This document shows positions 1 through 5,797 of a DNA stretch of 5,797 nt, piece by piece. Each line of letters begins with the position of its first letter. Position 1 is the stretch's first letter. Location of the stretch: contig JBFEOQ010000076.1 of NCBI GenBank assembly GCA_041550515.1, forward strand, positions 1 to 5,797. Reading direction: 5' to 3'. Source of the DNA: PFL35 sp041550515. GTDB lineage: Archaea; Thermoplasmatota; E2; DHVEG-1. A program made the translations under genes and the position numbers. The notes under the pieces are model-generated. The model saw only the letters and a list, made by a program, of their open reading frames with translations. It was not told where the DNA came from and searched no databases.

Positions 1-7
1 AAAAATA

Positions 8-20
8 AATTTATGATATA
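8..20 (+). promoter_or_regulatory. weak candidate TATA element upstream of the long membrane-protein gene
   Basis: An AT-only run containing TTTATGATATA follows an A-rich stretch that could serve as a BRE. If it is a TATA box, transcription would begin about 25 bases downstream, near base 40, so the message would start almost at the ribosome site. The whole left edge is AT-rich and the window begins here, so a better promoter may lie outside. This is inference from base composition only. Confidence 0.2.
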
Positions 21-39
21 CAATTACTATAAATCTGAT

Positions 40-45
40 AGGTGG
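40..45 (+). promoter_or_regulatory. ribosome binding site AGGTGG deciding the start at 57
   Basis: AGGTGG pairs with most of the archaeal 16S 3' end (complement GGAGGTGATC). It lies 11 bases before the ATG at 57. A GTG at 42 is in the same frame but falls inside this site, so it cannot use it. This favours ATG 57 over the GTG and shortens the protein by five residues. Confidence 0.5.
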
Positions 46-56
46 AAGTTAATAAT

Positions 57-2396
57 ATGGTCGAGTGGAATGCATTACCATGGAATACTATTATACTTAT
101 AATTGGGATTTCTATCCTCTTTACAACTATTTTAACTCTTATATATATCAAGAGGCGAAGATATGAAGAAATCGGAATTGTATTAGGGTTATTTTTATTA
201 ATTCTAAGTATTATTTCAATCTTCTATTTAATACCTAATGAAATAGTTGATAAAGCTATGTTACCTGAAGATTACACATGGGACGATATTGGAAATGTTT
301 ATTATTGGGAGCGAAACTCTGTTTTTTCACCTTCTAAAGGGTATTATGAAATGCCTTATCAGATCACTGGATTATTCTCAAAACGTCAACCTATTGAAAA
401 GGATTTTAAAGGCAGACAAGTAATTCAAGCGACATATTACGATAATGAAAAAAAAGAGATGATAATCCACGATGCCCTTTATGATGAAAACAACGAAATA
501 TTTCGTGTAATTAACAATAGGGAACCAATTAGTGAATGGTATCGAATTGATTCTCGTCTCTCAAGCTTGGAATATGTTAATTTCGATACTGGACGCATGG
601 GGATACCAACAAATAATAACCTACTAAATTGTAAAGTTGGATGGATGGAATCAAATGGACAGGAAAATGGAACAGAAAATCTTGTTCTTGTTAGGGATAT
701 GCATAAGATTGATGAAGGTTTTATTGAAGGAATCGAAGTTCAAGTATGGCAATCAGAGATTTATAACTTACCAATAGTTTGGCATGAGGAAACTTATATC
801 TGTGATGAAACATTACGACTTACTGTAAACCAAAAAACTGGGTACATCCTTCATATCTATCGACATCTTGTTATCTCCGCACGTTTATCACAATTAATTG
901 ATATATATTCTCCTGAAATTCTGAAGTATCGATCAGTGAATCGTTATTTGGAATCATCTGATCCAATTGGTGAAGCAGCTTTACTTATATATGAAACATC
1001 AGATGATTCACTTGCCAAACACATTGATTCAGTAAAGGCTTTGTATGACAATATTACATATTTACCTATTTTGATTTGCTTTCCAATATTTATTATAGGT
1101 ATTTTGCTTTTATGGAGATATGGTGGTCGAAGCAATTATTGGAAACGACACAAAGCATTTGATGATGACTTCGTCTCATTGCGATCACCACCCCCCTCAC
1201 GTAGATTAAGAGTGCTAAGAAAAATAATGATTATCATCATCGCTGGAGCAGTAATTGTTGCTTCTTTTGTATCTATTATTACAATGTCTAATTACCTTGG
1301 AGAAGATATATCTCCCAAAGGAGATGACTATCAAAAGTTATTTGAGGAAGATTTGCCAACACCGCCTGGAAGTAACAGAGGTATTGATTTAGGAAGACAC
1401 GTACTTGAACCTACTGATGAAGGTGCTCATAAACTGAGTCGTCGAGAATGGTGGTATTTCAATGTGTTTTTTAATGAACCTGGAAGTGATCTTGCCGACT
1501 GGTCAATGATTATCAGCTTTAATAAAATGGCTTTTAATGATATTCGATATTTGAAACGTGATAACTTATTTGTGATTTTATATGATAATGCTAGTGGTTA
1601 TAATGATTTTAGTACACTAGATCAACAAAGGGGCGTTCTTCAGGCTGATACACCTGGCGTTGATGTAACGTTTGATAATAGTTGGGCAAAGGGTGAATAT
1701 CCAAACTGGCAAGTCTATACTAAAAATGCAGAAAGTGGTTTCATCGCGGACCTTGATTTTACAGCTGATTTTTTACCAGTATGGGTTTTAGGTAGAAGCT
1801 CGAATTTGCCAATTGCGAAAAATTGGGCTGGTGATTATTATATACCACGTTGTAGGGTTACGGGAAATATTACTTATAATGGAAATACGTACAAAGTTTC
1901 TGGAACGGGATACCATGATCATGTATGGGAAACAATGACTCGTCGTATCATTACACGTGGTTGGGAATGGGTAAATATTCATTTTGATAATGGATGGGAG
2001 ATATACCTGTCAAAATTTATTCTTCGAACACCATTCGATCGGTATTTAGCTGCATTAATTCTATCCCCGGATAATAGAAACATGGTTGAATTCAATAAAT
2101 TTTCAATAGAATATGTAGAGACTAAGACTCCTGAAGAATTACCATTAATGAATTATCCTTTGAAAATTCGAGTTGAGGGAACTCAAGAGGATATGGTATT
2201 GAAGTTAGATATTCAACTTTATAATACATGCGAAATTGTTTGGAAGATAGCTCGTACAGGAATGTTTGAAGGCCCTTGTTCCGTTTCTGGCACGTTTTCC
2301 TGGTCGGATAACTCTGTAGAGTTAAATGGATATGGAATGTTTGAAGCCACAATTGTGAAATACTTGTTAGAGCGGCCAAGGTTATTAATAAAATAA
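57..2396 (+). CDS. four-pass membrane protein: DUF3068/PorA-like domain fused to a CrtC/AttH lipocalin-like domain
   Basis: The 779-residue product has hydrophobic helices at about residues 9-31, 38-60, 333-353 and 389-408. The loops 31-36 (KRRRY) and 354-388 are rich in Lys and Arg. By the positive-inside rule both are cytosolic, which places residues 61-332 and 409-779 outside the cell. The first outer domain resembles DUF3068 (porin PorA family): a helix-anchored beta-rich region, a WHEETYICDE stretch at 242-251, and a final SLAKHIDSVKALYDNITYLP segment leading straight into a membrane helix. The second carries CrtC/AttH (carotenoid hydratase-like, lipocalin-type) hallmarks: REWWYF at 463-468, GYHDHVWE at 618-625, GWEWVNIHFDNG at 635-646 and a closing GYGMFEAT at 758-765. 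Family members act on lipids or carotenoids or are uncharacterised, so no substrate is assigned. No carotenoid gene is nearby. GTG 42 is an alternative start. The CrtC/AttH call is firmer than the DUF3068 call. Confidence 0.85.
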   Translation: MVEWNALPWNTIILIIGISILFTTILTLIYIKRRRYEEIGIVLGLFLLILSIISIFYLIPNEIVDKAMLPEDYTWDDIGNVYYWERNSVFSPSKGYYEMPYQITGLFSKRQPIEKDFKGRQVIQATYYDNEKKEMIIHDALYDENNEIFRVINNREPISEWYRIDSRLSSLEYVNFDTGRMGIPTNNNLLNCKVGWMESNGQENGTENLVLVRDMHKIDEGFIEGIEVQVWQSEIYNLPIVWHEETYICDETLRLTVNQKTGYILHIYRHLVISARLSQLIDIYSPEILKYRSVNRYLESSDPIGEAALLIYETSDDSLAKHIDSVKALYDNITYLPILICFPIFIIGILLLWRYGGRSNYWKRHKAFDDDFVSLRSPPPSRRLRVLRKIMIIIIAGAVIVASFVSIITMSNYLGEDISPKGDDYQKLFEEDLPTPPGSNRGIDLGRHVLEPTDEGAHKLSRREWWYFNVFFNEPGSDLADWSMIISFNKMAFNDIRYLKRDNLFVILYDNASGYNDFSTLDQQRGVLQADTPGVDVTFDNSWAKGEYPNWQVYTKNAESGFIADLDFTADFLPVWVLGRSSNLPIAKNWAGDYYIPRCRVTGNITYNGNTYKVSGTGYHDHVWETMTRRIITRGWEWVNIHFDNGWEIYLSKFILRTPFDRYLAALILSPDNRNMVEFNKFSIEYVETKTPEELPLMNYPLKIRVEGTQEDMVLKLDIQLYNTCEIVWKIARTGMFEGPCSVSGTFSWSDNSVELNGYGMFEATIVKYLLERPRLLIK

Positions 2397-2410
2397 CGGA
2401 TTCCAACGAT

Positions 2411-2434
2411 AATAAATAACTGATAATATTGTAC
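2411..2434 (+). repeat. imperfect AT-rich direct repeat, copy 1
   Basis: AATAAATAACTGATAA followed by TATTGTAC matches a second copy at 2539-2564, with substitutions T/C, C/T and A/T and a two-base GA insertion in the second copy. The copies start about 128 bases apart in the spacer before the recombinase remnant. In such AT-rich DNA this can arise by chance; a relic of an element end or a small duplication is the alternative. Confidence 0.3.
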
Positions 2435-2538
2435 AAAATTGTATAACCTATGGAATTTAGATTTATGGGAGATTAAATAATTATCTTTTATAATTGCTAT
2501 TTTCACCAAGATTAGGGAATAATAATCGGTAACCACAT

Positions 2539-2564
2539 AACAAATAATTGATAAGATATTGTTC
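2539..2564 (+). repeat. imperfect AT-rich direct repeat, copy 2
   Basis: AACAAATAATTGATAA, then GA, then TATTGTTC is the partner of the copy at 2411-2434. It ends a few bases before the open frame of the recombinase remnant begins (2569), which is the only reason to suspect a link with the lost element. Confidence 0.3.
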
Positions 2565-2568
2565 TTGA

Positions 2569-2903
2569 TGTAGGATCAGTTGGTTTGACCATTATCTTGT
2601 AAAACCGAGTGCAATAAATGAAGGATTTAACAAGCGGTTGAACCTGAAAATTATCCAGCAACAGGCACAGCATAAGAATATTGAAACGACATTACGGTAC
2701 TATCATTTAATCGATCACATGGTCAGGGAACATTTCAACTCAGTTCAACGAAAACAAATAAAAACCTGTCGGAAAAAGACAAGGCAAAGGTATGGTTCAA
2801 CAGGTTACTGGCCAAAGAAATCAACCTTAAAACATAGAAAACAGGAAATGATTTCATGTTGCCAAAAAAACCAAAAGCTAGAGGTGAAATAGGGTATGTC
2901 TAA
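2569..2903 (+). pseudogene. decayed C-terminal fragment of a tyrosine recombinase (integrase)
   Basis: From about 2638 the frame reads NLKIIQQQAQHKNIETTLRYYH, the classic C-terminal end of a tyrosine recombinase. The box III histidine is codon 2671-2673, and the nucleophilic tyrosine is the first Tyr of LRYYH, codon 2698-2700. The usual LGH or AGH motif is changed to AQH. The N-terminal DNA-binding domain and the box I Arg are absent, and no clear box II HxxR is visible upstream. The frame is open only from 2569 and has no normal start. After HFNSVQRKQ the original frame degenerates, while the frame starting with the AAA at 2751 continues naturally (NLSEKDKAKVWFNRLLAKEI), meets TAG at 2835-2837, and goes on to PKARGEIGYV and TAA at 2901-2903. 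One frameshift near 2750-2765 plus one nonsense codon therefore explain the tail. Reading only the first frame gives an unrelated 84-residue product ending at 2892. The fragment is inactive as a recombinase and marks a past integration. Confidence 0.75.
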
Positions 2904-2934
2904 GCCAGAAATCTTGTTATAATCGGTTAAAAAC

Positions 2935-2987
2935 GAACTAAGTCCAGTATTTACTGGTAAAATTGTAATGATTTTTATAGTTAGTTC
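2935..2987. repeat. nested inverted repeat upstream of the phosphoesterase gene
   Basis: GAACTAA (2935-2941) is the exact reverse complement of TTAGTTC (2981-2987). Inside it, CCAGT (2944-2948) and ACTGG (2953-2957) form a perfect five-pair hairpin with loop ATTT. As RNA this would be a hairpin closed by an outer seven-pair stem with a large 3' internal loop (2958-2980). It could be the end of the lost element, a terminator-like relic, an operator or an mRNA leader structure; the sequence alone does not choose. Confidence 0.4.
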
Positions 2988-3013
2988 ATATGATGATAAA
3001 AATAGTATTTATT
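2971..3013 (+). promoter_or_regulatory. candidate archaeal promoter region for the phosphoesterase gene
   Basis: Two TATA-like elements lie here: ATTTTTATAG at 2971-2980, and TATTTATT at 3006-3013 preceded by an A-rich stretch. The first would give a leader of roughly 25-30 bases; the second would give a nearly leaderless message at ATG 3030. The first overlaps the 3' arm side of the inverted repeat at 2935-2987. Which is used cannot be told by eye. Confidence 0.25.
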
Positions 3014-3029
3014 GTGAGCACTGATATTA

Positions 3030-3794
3030 ATGAATATTTCTCAAATTCAACCAATAGTAAACGAACCGGTTCTTTTTTTAAAAAATAAAAAAATATTAGT
3101 AATAGCAGATTTACATATAGGTATAGATAGTGAACTAATAAACTATGGAATATTCCAAACAGATCATACTCAAAAAATGATAAAACACTTCCTTTCTATT
3201 TGTGAAAAACATAAGCCAAATAATATAATTTTATTAGGAGATATAAAACATAATATTCCAAATACATCTTATCGGGAAAGAAAGGATATCGAAAAATTTT
3301 TTGAGCAAATAAAAAATATTGCATCTATTCACATAGTTCCGGGTAATCATGATGGTTTTATAGAAAAAATTGCGCATCCTGACATTAAAATATATAGCTC
3401 CAAGGGTTTTATTATAGAAAATGTAGGTTTTATTCATGGGCATAGATGGCCATCTGATGATATTATGAATTGTAAGCAAATAATTATGGCTCACACCCAT
3501 CCTTGTATTTTATTTAAAGATAGATTGAATCATAGAACATATGAGCCATGTTGGATAAAAAGTAAATGTATAAAAGAAAAATTAAAAGAAAAATACGCAG
3601 ATTCAAAAAATCCTTCTCTTCTAATAATACCTGCATTTAATAAATTATGTGGTGGTATTCCTATTAATGAAGATAAGGTAATTGGTCCACTTGGTAAAAT
3701 AATTGATTTAAAGATTGCAGATATTTTTCTTCTAGATGGAACAAATGTTGGTCGATTAGAAAAATTTAAAAAAAATCAAGTTAAGCTTAAATAA
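3030..3794 (+). CDS. COG1407-type metallophosphoesterase, PdeM-like
   Basis: This 254-residue cytosolic protein is a calcineurin-like phosphoesterase with every metal-site motif in order: D27-x-H29 (VIADLHIG), GD71IKH, GN106H107D, H136GHRWP and AH155TH157P. These should bind a two-metal centre (usually Mn, Fe or Zn) that hydrolyses phosphodiesters. The late PAFN at 201-204 followed by GG at 208-209 is typical of COG1407, and the length fits that family. COG1407 includes bacterial PdeM, the nuclease or phosphodiesterase of the ligase-associated DNA damage response, which is encoded with an Lhr-type helicase. An Lhr helicase gene lies two genes downstream on the same strand, which supports a nucleic-acid substrate, though none has been shown for this protein. 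ATG 3030 is the only usable start because an in-frame TGA lies at 3015-3017. The ribosome site is weak: TGAT sits four bases upstream of the ATG. Tandem TAA codons end the gene. Confidence 0.9.
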   Translation: MNISQIQPIVNEPVLFLKNKKILVIADLHIGIDSELINYGIFQTDHTQKMIKHFLSICEKHKPNNIILLGDIKHNIPNTSYRERKDIEKFFEQIKNIASIHIVPGNHDGFIEKIAHPDIKIYSSKGFIIENVGFIHGHRWPSDDIMNCKQIIMAHTHPCILFKDRLNHRTYEPCWIKSKCIKEKLKEKYADSKNPSLLIIPAFNKLCGGIPINEDKVIGPLGKIIDLKIADIFLLDGTNVGRLEKFKKNQVKLK

Positions 3795-3798
3795 TAAA

Positions 3799-3815
3799 CC
3801 CTTATTTAGGGAGGT
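3799..3815 (+). promoter_or_regulatory. small hairpin overlapping an isolated Shine-Dalgarno-like GGGAGGT
   Basis: CCCT (3799-3802) and AGGG (3808-3811) form a four-pair stem with loop TATTT. The 3' arm runs into GGGAGGT (3809-3815), the best Shine-Dalgarno match in the window. No start codon stands at a normal distance: the nearest usable starts are GTG 3839 and ATG 3848. Either it is coincidental, or it acts in an unusual way on the small gene downstream. Confidence 0.3.
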
Positions 3816-3847
3816 TATAAAATAATTAGATTAAAAATGTGATATAT

Positions 3848-4024
3848 ATGGAGCTAAACTTTTCAGAAAATGTTAAACAACTAATAACAGCATTTATACT
3901 TATGATTATACCATTAATATTGATACTTATAGGTATAATATTACCAATCGTAAATGCTTATTATTTTATTGGAGCTGTAACTTGGTTTGGTGTTGGCTTA
4001 ATATTGTTTAGTGCATTATATTAG
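3848..4024 (+). CDS. small two-helix membrane protein of unknown function
   Basis: The 58-residue product is almost all membrane. A short polar N-terminus (MELNFSENVKQ) leads into helix 1 at about residues 12-35, with a proline kink at P22 and a PIVNAYY turn, then helix 2 at about 38-57 containing the aromatic TWFG. It has no cysteine pair or catalytic motif. I chose ATG 3848 because GTGAT at 3839-3843 gives a plausible ribosome site four bases before it. The alternative GTG 3839 would add three residues (M-I-Y) and lacks a close site. The gene starts 53 bases after the phosphoesterase stop and ends 76 bases before the helicase start, so it may be co-transcribed with the former. Its long uninterrupted hydrophobic pattern and good start context argue for a real gene, but with no homolog recognised this remains a prediction. 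Confidence 0.6.
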   Translation: MELNFSENVKQLITAFILMIIPLILILIGIILPIVNAYYFIGAVTWFGVGLILFSALY

Positions 4025-4025
4025 T

Positions 4026-4037
4026 AATATATAAAAT
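4026..4037 (+). promoter_or_regulatory. candidate TATA box for the helicase gene
   Basis: AATATATAAAAT contains TATATAAAA, the best archaeal TATA match in the window. A start of transcription about 25 bases downstream (near 4056) would leave a leader of about 45 bases before ATG 4101. It sits directly after the small gene's stop, so the helicase may have its own promoter as well as read-through. The surrounding DNA is very AT-rich, which weakens the call. Confidence 0.35.
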
Positions 4038-4100
4038 AAAACAAGAGGATAAAAAAAGTTAAAAATAATTGACTACTTAGAATAAAAAAAATTTATTGTA

Positions 4101-5797
4101 ATGACATCAGTTTTTATACAGTTAGATAAAAAAATACAAGAATACTTGATTTCAAAAAAAATAAATAATCCTACAGAGTCACAAACTAGATCCATACCTT
4201 TTATAATAAAAGGTGAAAATGTTTTACTTATAGCACCAACTGGTCTAGGTAAAACAGAATCAGCATTATTACCTATTTTTAATAATTTTTTAAACCAAAA
4301 AATCAATCAAGATAAGCATATAAAAGGAATTTCAATAGTTTATATTACTCCATTAAGAGCTTTAAATCGAGATATGTTAAAAAGAACAATCGAACTGGGA
4401 AAACATCTTGGAATAACAATATCGGTAAGACATGGTGACACATCTCAAAATGAACGTGCCAAACAATCTAGAAATCCACCAGACATGTTAATCACAACAC
4501 CTGAAACATTACAAATTCTTTTTACAGGAAAAAGATTAAGAAAGCATTTACAAAAAGTCAGATGGGTTGTAATAGATGAAATACATGAATTAGCTGATGA
4601 TGAACGCGGTTCACAACTTTCCGTTGGTCTTGAACGGTTATTTGAAATAACAAAAGAAATGAATCATAGTTTTCAAAGAATAGGGCTTTCTGCAACGGTT
4701 GGCTCTCCAGATGAGTTTGCAAAGTTTTTAGCTGGATTTGAAAAAAGAAAACAAAGACCTATAAAAATTGTAGAAGTTGATATAACAAAACTTATTAAAT
4801 TGAAAGTTGAAATCCCAAAAATTCAAAAAACGGATTATTCTCAAGCAAAAAAACTTTATATTGAACCTTTCTCTTTTGCATCACTTAGACGATGTAAGGA
4901 GTTAGTTGATAAACACATATCGACTCTTTTTTTTATAAATACACGAGATGGAGCAGAGATACTTGCATCACGTTTTAATATATGGTTAAAAAATTACCCA
5001 ATAGGTATACACCATGGATCCCTTTCAAAACTTGCAAGAATAGAAGCAGAAGATAATTTTAAAAATGGAAAATTAAAATCACTAATTTGTACTTCTTCAC
5101 TGGAACTAGGAATTGATATTGGGGACACAGATTTTGTAATACAATATAGTTCACCAAGAGAAGTAAAAAGAATACTCCAAAGAGTTGGACGATCAGGTCA
5201 TAGTATTGGAAAAACATCAAAGGGTGTGATTATTGCAACAACACCTGAAGATTTATCTGAGAGTATTATAATAACAAGAAAAGCATTAAATGGAGAAATT
5301 GAAAAAACTCTTGTTAGGAAAAATTCACTATCTGTATTATGTAATCAAATTATATCAATTGCTTTAGAGTATGGTAAAATCAAAACAGAAAAGATATATG
5401 AGATAATTACAAGATCATATCCATTTAATGAACTAAAATATGATTTTTTTAAAAAAATTGTTGAACAGTTAAAAATCCAGAGAAATATATGGATCGATAA
5501 CCAAGGTTTCATAGTAAAAAAAGCAAATTCTAGACATTATTTTTTAGATAATATCTCAATGATACCAGATGAAAAAAGTTATAAGGTCGTTGATATAAGT
5601 ACAAGAAAACCAATTGGTAAACTTGATGAAAGCTTTGTTTTAAATAATGTCTTTGAAGGAGAAAAATTTATATTAAGTGGTAGAACCTGGAATATTGTAA
5701 AAATTGAAGAAAATGATGAAATACTTGTTTCGCAATCAGATGATATAGGAAATGTTCCATCGTGGAGTGGGGAGGATATACCTGTTCCTTTTGAAGT
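4101..5797 (+). CDS. lhr: Lhr-family DEIH-box superfamily 2 helicase, 3' end beyond the window
   Basis: The first 565 codons are visible and open throughout; the window end cuts the gene. Lhr proteins are ATP-driven 3'-to-5' single-strand translocases that unwind DNA or RNA:DNA duplexes and act in repair or RNA processing in the cytosol. Visible motifs are Q-type PTESQ 24-28, Walker A APTGLGKT 45-52, YITPLRALNRD 81-91, RHGDT 110-114, TTPETL 132-137, Walker B DEIH 159-162, SAT 197-199, FINTR 278-282, HHGS 304-307, CTSSLELGID 330-339 and QRVGRSGH 360-367. Two RecA-like domains span about 20-225 and 245-380. A likely winged helix (about 385-470) follows, then the start of the Lhr-specific C-terminal region, ending in WSGEDIPVPFE. 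Archaeal Lhr cores are usually about 850-950 residues, so some 300-350 residues should lie beyond. ATG 4101 is fixed by an in-frame TAA at 4083-4085. No Shine-Dalgarno site stands close to it; GAGGAT at 4045-4050 is too far away. All core helicase residues look intact. Confidence 0.95.
   Translation, partial: MTSVFIQLDKKIQEYLISKKINNPTESQTRSIPFIIKGENVLLIAPTGLGKTESALLPIFNNFLNQKINQDKHIKGISIVYITPLRALNRDMLKRTIELGKHLGITISVRHGDTSQNERAKQSRNPPDMLITTPETLQILFTGKRLRKHLQKVRWVVIDEIHELADDERGSQLSVGLERLFEITKEMNHSFQRIGLSATVGSPDEFAKFLAGFEKRKQRPIKIVEVDITKLIKLKVEIPKIQKTDYSQAKKLYIEPFSFASLRRCKELVDKHISTLFFINTRDGAEILASRFNIWLKNYPIGIHHGSLSKLARIEAEDNFKNGKLKSLICTSSLELGIDIGDTDFVIQYSSPREVKRILQRVGRSGHSIGKTSKGVIIATTPEDLSESIIITRKALNGEIEKTLVRKNSLSVLCNQIISIALEYGKIKTEKIYEIITRSYPFNELKYDFFKKIVEQLKIQRNIWIDNQGFIVKKANSRHYFLDNISMIPDEKSYKVVDISTRKPIGKLDESFVLNNVFEGEKFILSGRTWNIVKIEENDEILVSQSDDIGNVPSWSGEDIPVPFE

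Larger units (their letters stand above)
2397..2568. other. non-coding AT-rich spacer with weak terminator-like features
   Basis: I see no gene here; the longer open frames on the minus strand run into the antisense of the preceding gene and have no recognisable domain. AATTAT (2479-2484) and ATAATT (2490-2495) could form an all-AT six-pair hairpin with loop CTTTT, and TTTT follows at 2500-2503. Together with the T-rich loop this is a possible but weak terminator for the membrane-protein gene. Archaeal termination needs mainly a T-tract, so even that is uncertain. Confidence 0.4.

Noticed and set aside
57..2396. Assignment of the long membrane protein as a true carotenoid 1,2-hydratase.
   Set aside because: Only the fold-level CrtC/AttH motifs are visible, there are no carotenoid genes nearby, and many family members are not hydratases.
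2122..2536. Two overlapping minus-strand open frames of about 105 residues.
   Set aside because: They overlap the end of the long membrane-protein gene and AT-rich spacer, show no domain pattern, and resemble the antisense of coding sequence.
2835..2837. In-frame TAG in the recombinase tail read as pyrrolysine.
   Set aside because: The same fragment also carries a frameshift and has lost its catalytic N-terminal half, so simple decay explains the TAG. No pyrrolysine gene or other readable TAG is seen.
2638..2892. An intact 84-residue gene starting with TTG.
   Set aside because: Its first 40 residues are a recombinase C-terminus without the rest of the enzyme, and its remainder is the wrong frame of the recombinase tail. 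It is a pseudogene fragment.
2990..3024. Possible archaeal C/D box guide RNA: ATGATGA (2990-2996) as box C and CTGA (3021-3024) as box D.
   Set aside because: The span is only 35 bases with no internal D' and C' boxes and no paired terminal stem, much shorter than usual archaeal C/D RNAs. Both motifs are common in AT-rich DNA.
3839..4024. Longer version of the small membrane protein starting at GTG 3839.
   Set aside because: The GTG is part of the GTGAT that best serves ATG 3848 as a ribosome site, and the only strong site upstream is 24 bases away.

Overview
The window looks archaeal and AT-rich. The strongest clues are an Lhr-type superfamily 2 helicase next to a COG1407 metallophosphoesterase (a pairing familiar from archaea), TATA-box-like rather than sigma-type upstream elements, and starts with weak or no Shine-Dalgarno match. 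I cannot name the lineage; an AT-rich Asgard-type or other uncultivated archaeon would fit, but nothing here decides it. All supported genes lie on the + strand.

Left part (57-2396): one long gene for a four-pass membrane protein. It appears to join a DUF3068/PorA-like extracytoplasmic domain, with its own flanking membrane helices, to a second extracytoplasmic domain of the CrtC/AttH lipocalin-like family. Its substrate and role are unknown.

Middle (2397-3029): a gene-poor stretch. It holds the decayed C-terminal end of a tyrosine recombinase (about 2569-2903, with one frameshift and one nonsense codon), an imperfect AT-rich direct repeat before it, and a nested inverted repeat after it. 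This looks like the scar of an old integrated element.

Right part (3030-5797): a lower-GC block with a complete COG1407/PdeM-like metallophosphoesterase, a 58-residue two-helix membrane protein, and the first 565 codons of an Lhr-family helicase that runs off the window end and is open throughout. The phosphoesterase and helicase probably act together in nucleic-acid repair or processing, by analogy with the bacterial ligase-associated PdeM-Lhr module. The small membrane protein between them is unexplained.

Arginine codon use differs between the two sides: the long membrane-protein gene prefers CGN and the helicase gene prefers AGA. This suggests that the left gene and the recombinase scar have a different history from the right-hand block. 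I did not find a clearly new multi-gene system. The least ordinary objects are the two-domain membrane protein and the small membrane protein inserted in the repair-like cluster.
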